NCBI GenBank assembly: GCA_003241215.1
Contig: QFOL01000280.1
Span: 1 to 5,100 of the forward strand
Reading direction: 5' to 3'
Length of the DNA: 5,100 bases
Source: Agrobacterium fabrum
GTDB taxonomy: Bacteria > Pseudomonadota > Alphaproteobacteria > Rhizobiales > Rhizobiaceae
Shown: positions 1-5,100 of the stretch, piece by piece
How positions within the stretch are numbered: position 1 is the first letter of the stretch
Layout: each line of letters opens with the position of its first letter
Translations under genes and position numbers: made by a program
Notes under the pieces: model-generated
What the model saw: only the letters and a program-made list of their open reading frames with translations
What the model was told of the DNA's origin: nothing
Databases searched by the model: none

Positions 1-1965
1 GTCGAGATTGCGCGGCATCATGTCGGCGGAGCCGATATAGACCAGCGCCTTGTCCGACGGCAGGCCGAAACCATTGCCGAAGCAGAAGATGCGGCTGTGT
101 TCGAGGAAGCGGCCGACGATGGATTTGACGCGGATATTGTCCGACAGGCCAGGCACCTGCGGGCGCAGGCAGCAGATGCCGCGCACGACGAGATCGACCT
201 CCACGCCAGCGGCGCTGGCGCGGTAAAGCGCATCGATGATTTCTGGGTCGACCAGCGAATTCATCTTCATCCAGATCGCCGCCGGCGCGCCGCGCTTGGC
301 ATGTTCGATCTCTTCGTTGATGTGCTTCACGATGCGGGCGCGCAGCGTATAGGGCGAAATGGCGAGCTTCATGCCTTCTTCCGGTTCGCCATAACCGGTT
401 ATGAAGTTGAAGATATTCGCCATGTCATGGGCGATCTTCGGGTTGCAGGTGAAGAAGGACAGGTCGGTATAGATCTTGGCGGTGATCGGGTGATAATTGC
501 CGGTGCCGAGGTGGCAATAGGTCCTGAGCTTGCCGTCTTCACGGCGCACCACCATCGACATCTTGGCGTGGGTCTTGAGTTCGATGAAGCCGAAGACGAC
601 CTGCACGCCGGCGCGTTCCAGGTCGCGCGCCCAGCGGATGTTCGCCTCTTCATCAAAACGCGCTTTAAGTTCCACCAGCGCGGTGACGGATTTACCGGCT
701 TCGGCCGCATCGATCAGCGCGCGAACGATCGGGCTGTCGTTGGAGGTGCGGTAAAGCGTCTGCTTGATGGCGAGCACGTCGGGATCGCGCGCCGCCTGCA
801 GCAGGAACTGCACGACGACGTCGAAGCTTTCATAGGGATGGTGAACCACCATGTCCTTTTCGCGGATGGCGGCAAGGCAATCGCCGGCATGTTCGCGCAC
901 GCGCTCAGGGAAACGGGCATTATAGGGCTCGAACTTCAGGTCGTCGCGCGGCGCACGCACGATTTCCGAGATGGTGTTGAGCGCGAGAAGGCCGGGCAGA
1001 ACGGCGACGCGATTGTCAGGCACGCCAAGCTCATGCACCACGAACTGGCGCAGCGACTGCGGCATTTCGCTGTCGGTCTCGATGCGGATAACGGAACCGC
1101 GGCGGCGTCGTTTCAGCGCGCTTTCGAAGAAACGGACCAGATCTTCCGCCTCTTCTTCGACTTCGATATCGCTGTCGCGGATGATGCGGAACGTGCCGAA
1201 TCCCTTGACGCTATAGCCGGGATAAAGCCGGTGAATGAACAGGCCGACCACATCTTCGAGCGTGATGTAGCGGATGGCGTTCTTTTCATCCGGCAGGCGC
1301 ACGAAACGGTCAAGCGCCGGCGGCAGGCGCAGGAGCGCGGTCATCGGCTCGCGGCCGTTGACGCTGTCGAGCTGCAGGCCCATGGAAAAGCCAAGGTTGG
1401 GAATGAAGGGGAACGGGTGCGCCGGATCGATGGAGAGCGGCGTCAGAACCGGGAACATGCGTTCCTCGAACTCCGTCTCCAGCCAGGTGCGGTCCGCATC
1501 AGACAATGCGGCCGGGCGCACGATGAAGATGTCTTCCTTGGCGAGATATTGCTGCAGAACGGCAAGCGAAGCCTGCTGCTCCATCTGCAGATTGTCGATT
1601 TCCTTCAGAATATCTTCGAGCTGTTCGGCCGGCGTCTTGCCGTCGGGCGTCTTGACGGTGATCTTCTGGCGCACCTGCCCTTCGAGGCCGGCGACGCGGA
1701 CCATGAAGAACTCATCGAGATTGGCGGCCGAAATGGAGAGAAAACGCAGCCGCTCCAGCAACGGATGATCCGTGTTAAGCGTTTCCTCGAGAACGCGGCG
1801 GTTGAACTGCAGCCAGGAGAATTCGCGGTTGATGAAACGCGCCGGGCTGTCCCAGAGGCTCTCGCCCTCGATTGCCGGCTGAACCTTGTTGAAGTCTTCC
1901 TGCGCGATAGCGTCCATTCCCTGTTCCATCCCCTGACCAATTTCCGTCCCGTGATCCTGCTGCAT
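1..1965 (-). CDS. ppk: Polyphosphate kinase 1 (PPK1), 3' end cut off by the window edge
   Basis: PPK1 reversibly transfers the ATP gamma-phosphate onto a growing inorganic polyphosphate chain through a phosphohistidine intermediate. The visible 655 codons contain the family landmarks. The N-terminal domain has [10 protein letters not shown] from residue 46 and NLDEFF at 82-87, which aligns with the E. coli NLDEF segment. The first phospholipase-D-like half has LYR (R406) and ARFDEEAN (R436), matching E. coli Mg/phosphate-binding R375 and R405. KTHAKM holds H466, equivalent to the autophosphorylated H435, and YCHLGTGN holds H485, equivalent to H454. The second half has FLEHSRIF with H623, equivalent to H592. 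All three histidines keep the E. coli spacing. The last readable residues are [13 protein letters not shown], so an estimated 70-80 residues are missing. The ATG at 1965 is chosen for AAGAAGGA at 1976-1983, with 10 nt between AGGA and the ATG. In-frame ATGs at 1929 and 1917 are alternatives, since the first ~40 residues are not conserved. It is third in the minus-strand operon, with a probable Pho box just upstream. Confidence 0.97.
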   Translation of the reverse strand, partial: MQQDHGTEIGQGMEQGMDAIAQEDFNKVQPAIEGESLWDSPARFINREFSWLQFNRRVLEETLNTDHPLLERLRFLSISAANLDEFFMVRVAGLEGQVRQKITVKTPDGKTPAEQLEDILKEIDNLQMEQQASLAVLQQYLAKEDIFIVRPAALSDADRTWLETEFEERMFPVLTPLSIDPAHPFPFIPNLGFSMGLQLDSVNGREPMTALLRLPPALDRFVRLPDEKNAIRYITLEDVVGLFIHRLYPGYSVKGFGTFRIIRDSDIEVEEEAEDLVRFFESALKRRRRGSVIRIETDSEMPQSLRQFVVHELGVPDNRVAVLPGLLALNTISEIVRAPRDDLKFEPYNARFPERVREHAGDCLAAIREKDMVVHHPYESFDVVVQFLLQAARDPDVLAIKQTLYRTSNDSPIVRALIDAAEAGKSVTALVELKARFDEEANIRWARDLERAGVQVVFGFIELKTHAKMSMVVRREDGKLRTYCHLGTGNYHPITAKIYTDLSFFTCNPKIAHDMANIFNFITGYGEPEEGMKLAISPYTLRARIVKHINEEIEHAKRGAPAAIWMKMNSLVDPEIIDALYRASAAGVEVDLVVRGICCLRPQVPGLSDNIRVKSIVGRFLEHSRIFCFGNGFGLPSDKALVYIGSADMMPRNLD

Positions 1966-1989
1966 CGCGCGATCGTCCTTCTTGCCCGT

Positions 1990-2018
1990 ATAACAGTTTG
2001 ACGACGGAACTGTGACAG
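1990..2018 (-). promoter_or_regulatory. Candidate Pho box: three PhoB half-sites upstream of ppk
   Basis: Read on the minus strand, CTGTCAC (2018-2012), CCGTCGT (2007-2001) and CTGTTAT (1996-1990) are separated by 4-nt spacers, giving an exact 11-bp period. Against the PhoB half-site CTGTCAT they match 6/7, 5/7 and 6/7. PhoB dimers bind such head-to-tail repeats and replace -35 recognition, and ppk belongs to the Pho regulon in E. coli and other bacteria. The array starts immediately after the hdaA stop codon and ends 24 nt before the ppk ATG at 1965. TTATAC (1993-1988), overlapping the third half-site, could be the -10 if only the first two half-sites are used. PhoB binding itself is inferred. 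Confidence 0.6.
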
Positions 2019-2747
2019 TCAATCGCCGTCCAGTCCGCTGCCCGCTCCTGCGTTGTCCATCGCGTTGAGGACTTCCGCCACCAGCGGACGTGTAATTCTC
2101 GTTCCGCGCGAAAGCGCCAGCCGGTCAATCCGGTCGACGATCGTCTGCGCCGTATCGAGCGAACGCTCCATTCTATTAACGATGTAACCTATGAGTTTGT
2201 CATCCATGTAAAGCTGTCGGTCGGCGAAGAGCTTCACAAGCACCTGCGCCAGCAGCCCCTCGTCCGGCTCGCCGGTTTCCACCACGGTTACGGCCTTCAG
2301 GCGCGAACGCAGGTCCGGCAGCGTCACCGGCCATGCGGAAGGCCATTGCCGACTGGTCATCAAAAGCGTGGTGCCGTGCTGGCGCACGCTGTTGATGACA
2401 TGGAAAAGTTCGGTATCGTCGAAACCGCGCCGGTCGGCGTCCTCAAAAAGAACCGGTCCCGTTTCGGCCGCACGCGCGGCATCCGCACCGGCCTCGGGGT
2501 GAATGTCGCGCGCGTCGCTGATATTTTTCCAGATATTGGCGAGATGCGATTTTCCCGAGCCCGGCGGCCCGGCCAGCACGACGACGGGCGAGCGCCAGTT
2601 CGGCCATTCATCGATGAGGCTGACGGCGGCCGCAAGCGAAGCCGAGACGAGAAGATCGTCCCTGCCCGAAGCAGACGGGTGCGAGAATGCGAGCGGCAGC
2701 TGCTCGGCCTTCGACCGGGCGTTGTCGGTTTTGATTTGGTCAGTCAT
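2019..2747 (-). CDS. hdaA: HdaA: DnaA-related AAA+ regulator of replication initiation
   Basis: This 242-residue protein is a stand-alone DnaA-like AAA+ domain. Hda proteins bound to the DNA sliding clamp stimulate ATP hydrolysis by DnaA (regulatory inactivation of DnaA), preventing over-initiation of chromosome replication. Visible elements in order: a clamp-binding motif QLPLAF at residues 16-21, like the N-terminal clamp motif of known Hda proteins; Walker A GPPGSGKS at 60-67, with an intact lysine; a Walker B-like stretch PVLFED at 98-103; sensor 1-like LLMTSR at 128-133; box VII-like LRSRL with a candidate arginine finger at 147 or 149; and a sensor 2-like RMERSLDTA around R195. It lacks the C-terminal DNA-binding helix-turn-helix of DnaA, which separates it from DnaA itself; length is typical of Hda. 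The start at 2747 lies 2 nt after the perM-like stop with only a weak AGAG as ribosome site, suggesting translational coupling. The stop at 2019 abuts the ppk Pho box. Confidence 0.93.
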   Translation of the reverse strand: MTDQIKTDNARSKAEQLPLAFSHPSASGRDDLLVSASLAAAVSLIDEWPNWRSPVVVLAGPPGSGKSHLANIWKNISDARDIHPEAGADAARAAETGPVLFEDADRRGFDDTELFHVINSVRQHGTTLLMTSRQWPSAWPVTLPDLRSRLKAVTVVETGEPDEGLLAQVLVKLFADRQLYMDDKLIGYIVNRMERSLDTAQTIVDRIDRLALSRGTRITRPLVAEVLNAMDNAGAGSGLDGD

Positions 2748-2749
2748 CG

Positions 2750-3907
2750 TCAGCTCTGAGAGTCAACCTTGCCGGAGGACGTTTCCCCTTCTTCCGGGGC
2801 AGTGTTTGTGTCCCAGGGAAGGTTGGCGGCGTGCCCGTGGTAAAGATCGCTCTCAAGATACCGCGACAAGGCGAAGCGGACAAGCACGCCGACCGCCGCC
2901 GCCGCCGGCACCGCGATCAGAAGGCCAACAAAGCCGAAAAGCGCGCCGAAGGCGAAGAGGGCGAACATCAGCCACACCGGGTGCAGGCCGACGCTTTTGC
3001 CGACGAGCTTCGGCTGCAGGATGTTGCCCTCGATGAACTGGCCCGAGAAGAAAACGGCGAGCGTCAGAAACACATAGATATAATCCGGCCAGAACTGCAC
3101 GATGGCGACGCCGACGGCGAGGATCAGGCCGACCATTGAGCCGATATAGGGAATGAAACTGATGAGACCGGAGAAAAGCCCGATCAGCAGACCGAAATTC
3201 AAGCCCACCAATGACAGGCCGACGGCGTAATAAACCCCGAGAATGATGCACAGCGACCCCTGCCCGCGCACGAAGCCGGCAATGGTCTTGTCCATGTCAC
3301 GGGCGATCTGGCGCACGGTATGGACGTAATCACGCGGTATCCAGCTGTCGACCTTGTCGATCATCCGGTCCCAGTCGAGCAGCAGGTAGAAGGCGACGAC
3401 GGGCGTGACCACCAGAAGCGACATGACGTCGACCAGCGATTTGCCGGAATTCCAGATCTGCGTCAGCAGCGTGCCGATGAAACCCGCGCCTTCGGCCAGA
3501 AGCTTGGAGAAATTCTCCTTCACGGCGTCGATCTGGTTGCTGACCCAATCCGGCAGAAGGTTGGTATCGGCGCCGGCGATCAGCTGTTGCAGCGACGAGA
3601 TATATTGCGGGATGCGCGTGATGAATTCCGCAGCCTGGGCGGCGATCAGCGGAATGATGATGATGAGCGACAGCGCGAAGATCAGCACGAAGGAAACGAG
3701 GATGACGACGGTCGCCATCAGCCGGCTGAGGCCGCGCCGTTCCAGCCAGTCGGCCACCGGATCGAGAAAATAGGCAAGCGCCATGCCCGCCACGAAAGGC
3801 AGGAGAATGGAGCTGAAGACCATCAGGAAAAGGACAAAGACGGCAAGCACGCCGATCCAGAAAAACACCTGCCGGCGCAGGTTCGTACCGCTCACATGGG
3901 GTTGCAT
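2750..3907 (-). CDS. AI-2E family (PerM/YdgG-type) polytopic membrane transporter
   Basis: This 385-residue inner-membrane protein belongs to the AI-2E transporter family, whose members include TqsA (autoinducer-2 export) and Na+/H+ antiporters; most have no known substrate. Hydrophobic segments lie near residues 14-48 (interrupted by P37), 63-90, 157-177, 217-235, 238-271, 275-291 and 309-342. Family signatures are FYLLLDWDRM (172-181), RGQGSLCIILGVYYA (213-227), SFIPYIG (249-255) and the QFIEGNILQPKLVG stretch (289-302). The polar segment of about residues 91-150 matches the non-membrane loop of the family. The tail (about 355-385) is acidic and hydrophilic. The ATG at 3907 is preferred: AGAAGGA at 3915-3921 sits 7 nt upstream, and the probable promoter -10 lies downstream of the alternative in-frame starts at 4027 (TTG) and 3964 (ATG). 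It is the first gene of the operon with hdaA and ppk. The family is clear; the substrate cannot be read from sequence, and a direct link to HdaA or PPK is unknown. Confidence 0.92.
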   Translation of the reverse strand: MQPHVSGTNLRRQVFFWIGVLAVFVLFLMVFSSILLPFVAGMALAYFLDPVADWLERRGLSRLMATVVILVSFVLIFALSLIIIIPLIAAQAAEFITRIPQYISSLQQLIAGADTNLLPDWVSNQIDAVKENFSKLLAEGAGFIGTLLTQIWNSGKSLVDVMSLLVVTPVVAFYLLLDWDRMIDKVDSWIPRDYVHTVRQIARDMDKTIAGFVRGQGSLCIILGVYYAVGLSLVGLNFGLLIGLFSGLISFIPYIGSMVGLILAVGVAIVQFWPDYIYVFLTLAVFFSGQFIEGNILQPKLVGKSVGLHPVWLMFALFAFGALFGFVGLLIAVPAAAAVGVLVRFALSRYLESDLYHGHAANLPWDTNTAPEEGETSSGKVDSQS

Positions 3908-3914
3908 CCGTCCA

Positions 3915-3921
3915 TCCTTCT
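3915..3921 (-). promoter_or_regulatory. Ribosome binding site deciding the perM-like start
   Basis: AGAAGGA on the minus strand lies 7 nt before the ATG at 3907. It is the best Shine-Dalgarno match among the possible starts and supports the 385-residue product over the longer in-frame versions. Confidence 0.7.
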
Positions 3922-3937
3922 GTCGCCGTACTGTCAC
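3920..3937 (+). promoter_or_regulatory. Candidate Pho box (two half-sites) in the perM-like leader
   Basis: On the plus strand CTGTCGC (3920-3926) and CTGTCAC (3931-3937) flank a 4-nt spacer, an 11-bp-period direct repeat. Against CTGTCAT twice, the pair matches 11 of 14 positions, and C at position 7 occurs in known Pho boxes. A poorer third copy, CGTCCAT (3909-3915, 4/7), keeps the period. It points toward the methyltransferase but is over 200 nt from its start and has no clear -10 after it. It sits between the probable transcription start and the ribosome site of the minus-strand operon, so bound PhoB would more likely hinder perM-like transcription than activate the methyltransferase. Function is inferred. 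Confidence 0.4.
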
Positions 3938-3949
3938 CGCCCATGATGG

Positions 3950-3978
3950 AGATAGGATGCGCATGTACAGGTGGTCAA
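3950..3978 (-). promoter_or_regulatory. Probable promoter of the perM-like/hdaA/ppk operon
   Basis: On the minus strand TTGACC (3978-3973) and CTATCT (3955-3950) are separated by exactly 17 nt. The -35 matches TTGACA at 5 of 6 positions, and the -10 resembles the CTAT-type -10 common in alphaproteobacteria. Transcription would start near 3943, giving a leader of about 36 nt that includes the AGAAGGA ribosome site and leads to the ATG at 3907. A short palindrome TGGTC-AA-GACCA (3972-3983) overlaps the -35. Called by eye from consensus and position; no transcript data. Confidence 0.55.
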
Positions 3979-4064
3979 GACCATCGCTTTGGAGGCTGGC
4001 AGAAGGAGGCCGCCCGCATGGCGACAAAATCCCTCATATCCGGCCAGCCCCTCGCAACGACAGG

Positions 4065-4095
4065 TTGACGGGAGGGAGATATTGGACAACTATCG
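4065..4095 (+). promoter_or_regulatory. Weak candidate promoter for the methyltransferase gene
   Basis: TTGACG (4065-4070) is a good -35 (5/6). The -10 is ambiguous: AACTAT at 4088-4093 has 17-nt spacing but poor sequence, while CTATCG at 4090-4095 has 19-nt spacing and an alphaproteobacterial look. Either would leave a leader of about 45-50 nt before the ATG at 4150. It is the best promoter-like pair I found on this strand in the divergent gap, but it is not strong. Confidence 0.28.
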
Positions 4096-4149
4096 ACTAT
4101 TGCCGGGCGGGCCAGCGTGGTTCCTTCGTGCCCGGTGGCCGGAGGCACG

Positions 4150-4944
4150 ATGCAGGGCACCAGTGAAAATGGCATCGCGGACTACAATGCCGGTCTCTTC
4201 GACAATCCAGAAGTTGCCGCGTGGTACGACAACCAGCAGCTTTATCCCGCCGAACGCATCATTCTCGATCAGTTCCGCCACGCCTATGCCGGCAAGCGGC
4301 TGCTTGATCTCGGTGTCGGCACCGGCCGAACGACGAAGCCGCTTCTGCCGCTGGTGGGGGAATATATCGGCATCGACCGCTCGCAGCCCATGCTTGCGCT
4401 GGCTCGGCGCAATTTTCCCGCCGCCACCTTTCTGGACATGGATGTGCGGGCAATCGGCCAGTTCGGCGCGGAACGTTTCGATTGCGTGCTCGGCGCGCTT
4501 GCGATCTTAAGCGCCTTCGGTCATGAGGACCGGCTTGCCATCATCCGTGCCGTGCGAAGCATCCTGTCACCAGGCGGTTACTTCATCTTTTCGTTTCATA
4601 ACCGGCAGTGGAAGCGGGCCGGCGGCATGCCGCTGCATCGGCGGTCCTGGCACCCGCGCGAGGTGGTGAATTCACTGCATCCGCAAAGCTGGATCAACTA
4701 TCTGCGCCTGCAGCCCCTGACCCGGCGGACGCCGGAATATGCCATTCTTGCGGATCAGGCGCATCGCTGGAGCGGCCTGTTTTATTTCATCGACCTTGCC
4801 GCCCAGACCCGCCAGCTGGAAGCGGCGGGCTTCGAGATCGCCGCGCGTTATGGCGAAAACGGGCGGCCGATAGAGGAAAATTCCGATACGTCCAATGACG
4901 GCCTGCTCAATCTCGTCTGTCGCGCCGCGCTGCCGACATCATGA
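4150..4944 (+). CDS. Class I SAM-dependent methyltransferase, substrate unknown
   Basis: The 264-residue product has a Rossmann-fold methyltransferase core. Motif I is LLDLGVGTGRT (residues 51-61), a glycine-rich SAM-binding loop. An acidic residue, D76 in GIDRSQPM, ends strand 2 and should bind the ribose hydroxyls. DMDV (96-99) is the next SAM-contact loop, FDCVLGALAIL (110-120) corresponds to strand 4, and LSPGGYFIFS (139-148) is the conserved post-core motif. The segment after about residue 150 (HNRQWKRAGG onward, rich in W, H and R) probably forms the substrate cap and ends with a strand-like GLLNLVCRA. I do not recognise the specific family, so no substrate is proposed. The ATG at 4150 is chosen over the GTG at 4117 because GGAGG (4141-4145) precedes it, although the 4-nt spacing is short. 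It is divergent from the perM-like gene and upstream of purM in the same direction. Leu120 uses the rare TTA codon; otherwise composition looks like its neighbours. Confidence 0.9.
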   Translation: MQGTSENGIADYNAGLFDNPEVAAWYDNQQLYPAERIILDQFRHAYAGKRLLDLGVGTGRTTKPLLPLVGEYIGIDRSQPMLALARRNFPAATFLDMDVRAIGQFGAERFDCVLGALAILSAFGHEDRLAIIRAVRSILSPGGYFIFSFHNRQWKRAGGMPLHRRSWHPREVVNSLHPQSWINYLRLQPLTRRTPEYAILADQAHRWSGLFYFIDLAAQTRQLEAAGFEIAARYGENGRPIEENSDTSNDGLLNLVCRAALPTS

Positions 4945-5067
4945 GCGCACGGTACGGTCGGCCTTGCCAAAGCCGTTAAAAACCGGAGCTTTTACCGCTC
5001 GAACCCTTGCATCAGGCCCCGTCCCGTGCGAATGGCGACGCCAAAGGAACCAGCGGAGACGAGAGCC
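4945..5067 (+). other. Methyltransferase-purM intergenic region
   Basis: This 123-nt gap has no gene. An imperfect hairpin, CGGCCTT-GCC-AAAGCCG (4959-4975, one mismatch), follows the methyltransferase stop but is followed by TTAAAAA rather than a T-run, so it is not a convincing intrinsic terminator. TGGCG-A-CGCCA (5033-5043) is a small palindrome. I found no convincing -35/-10 pair and no recognisable riboswitch. purM could be read from the methyltransferase transcript or from an unseen promoter here. Confidence 0.4.
5055..5058 (+). promoter_or_regulatory. Ribosome binding site of purM
   Basis: GGAG lies 9 nt before the ATG at 5068, which is normal spacing. It supports translation starting there although only 11 codons are visible. 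Confidence 0.6.
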
Positions 5068-5100
5068 ATGAGCCAGTCGGGCAAGAACGGTCTTACCTAT
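5068..5100 (+). CDS. purM: purM start (phosphoribosylformylglycinamidine cyclo-ligase), cut off by the window edge
   Basis: Only 11 codons are present, reading MSQSGKNGLTY with no stop. This matches the N-terminus I know from rhizobial PurM proteins, where GLTY leads into the conserved YxDAGVDI segment that would lie just past the edge. PurM (AIR synthetase) closes the imidazole ring of FGAM using ATP, the fifth step of purine synthesis. The GGAG ribosome site 9 nt upstream supports the start. In rhizobia purM lies beside the perM-like gene in the divergent orientation, which agrees with the layout here. The identification rests on a short stretch plus context, so it remains provisional. Confidence 0.75.
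   Translation, partial: MSQSGKNGLTY

Noticed and set aside
97..2001. 634-residue plus-strand open frame, the longest in the window
   Set aside because: It is the in-register antisense of ppk. The minus-strand translation gives continuous PPK1 with all catalytic residues, and the plus-strand product has no recognisable domain.
1775..2128. 117-residue minus-strand frame bridging hdaA and ppk
   Set aside because: It is in a different frame from both genes and is an out-of-frame reading of the hdaA end and ppk N-terminus. No frameshift fusion is needed, since both genes have proper starts and stops.
2346..3139. Plus-strand open frames over hdaA and the end of the perM-like gene (2346-2759, 2503-3036, 2831-3139)
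   Set aside because: They are shadows of well-supported minus-strand genes, with low-complexity R/A/G/D-rich products and no domain signatures.
3320..3946. 208-residue plus-strand open frame
   Set aside because: Antisense shadow of the N-terminal half of the AI-2E family protein; its D/H/R/Q-rich composition is the expected complement of hydrophobic membrane codons.
3908..4027. 40-residue N-terminal extension of the AI-2E protein, to a TTG at 4027 or ATG at 3964
   Set aside because: The extension is upstream of the probable transcription start, is not family-like, and has no good ribosome site, whereas the ATG at 3907 has AGAAGGA at 7 nt.
3971..4510. 179-residue plus-strand open frame overlapping the methyltransferase start
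   Set aside because: It runs out of frame through the methyltransferase SAM-binding core, is rich in S, R and P, and has no domain.
4959..4975. Hairpin after the methyltransferase as an intrinsic terminator
   Set aside because: The stem has a mismatch and a 3-nt loop, and it is followed by TTAAAAA instead of a T-run.
4995..5056. Pairing of CCGCT (4995-4999) with AGCGG (5052-5056) as a switch hiding the purM ribosome site
   Set aside because: Only 5 bp over a long loop, with no supporting helices; not distinguishable from chance.

Overview
The window reads as chromosomal DNA of an alphaproteobacterium, most likely Rhizobiaceae (Agrobacterium/Rhizobium/Sinorhizobium type). The support is GC-rich coding with strong wobble bias, an alphaproteobacterial HdaA next to a PPK1, and a purM start beginning MSQSGKNGLTY that I recognise from rhizobial PurM. 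I see no insertion sequence, tRNA, rRNA, CRISPR array or prophage signal.

Minus strand, right to left (about 3980 down to 1): a probable promoter (3950-3978) precedes an AI-2E/PerM-family membrane protein (3907-2750). After a 2-nt gap comes hdaA, a DnaA-related AAA+ regulator (2747-2019). After a further 53 nt comes ppk, polyphosphate kinase 1 (1965 to beyond the left edge). The ppk C-terminus, roughly the last tenth of the protein, lies outside the window. The largest open frame in the window (97-2001, + strand) is only the antisense shadow of ppk. The real ppk frame has no stop inside the window, so a stop-to-stop ORF search can miss it.

Plus strand (about 4065 to 5100): a class I SAM-dependent methyltransferase of unknown substrate (4150-4944), a 123-nt gap, then the first 11 codons of purM (5068 to beyond the right edge). 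The 242-nt divergent region 3908-4149 carries the perM promoter and leader and a weak candidate promoter for the methyltransferase.

The most interesting signals are regulatory. Directly after the hdaA stop, in the ppk upstream gap, are three 7-bp direct repeats with exact 11-bp periodicity resembling PhoB half-sites. A second, opposite-facing pair (CTGTCGC-n4-CTGTCAC) lies in the perM leader. Together they suggest that phosphate starvation can switch ppk on separately from perM-hdaA and may also act at the operon head. The operon joins a regulator of replication initiation (HdaA) to the polyphosphate-synthesising enzyme, which hints at a nutrient-to-replication link. This is inference from gene order and motifs, not demonstrated by the sequence.
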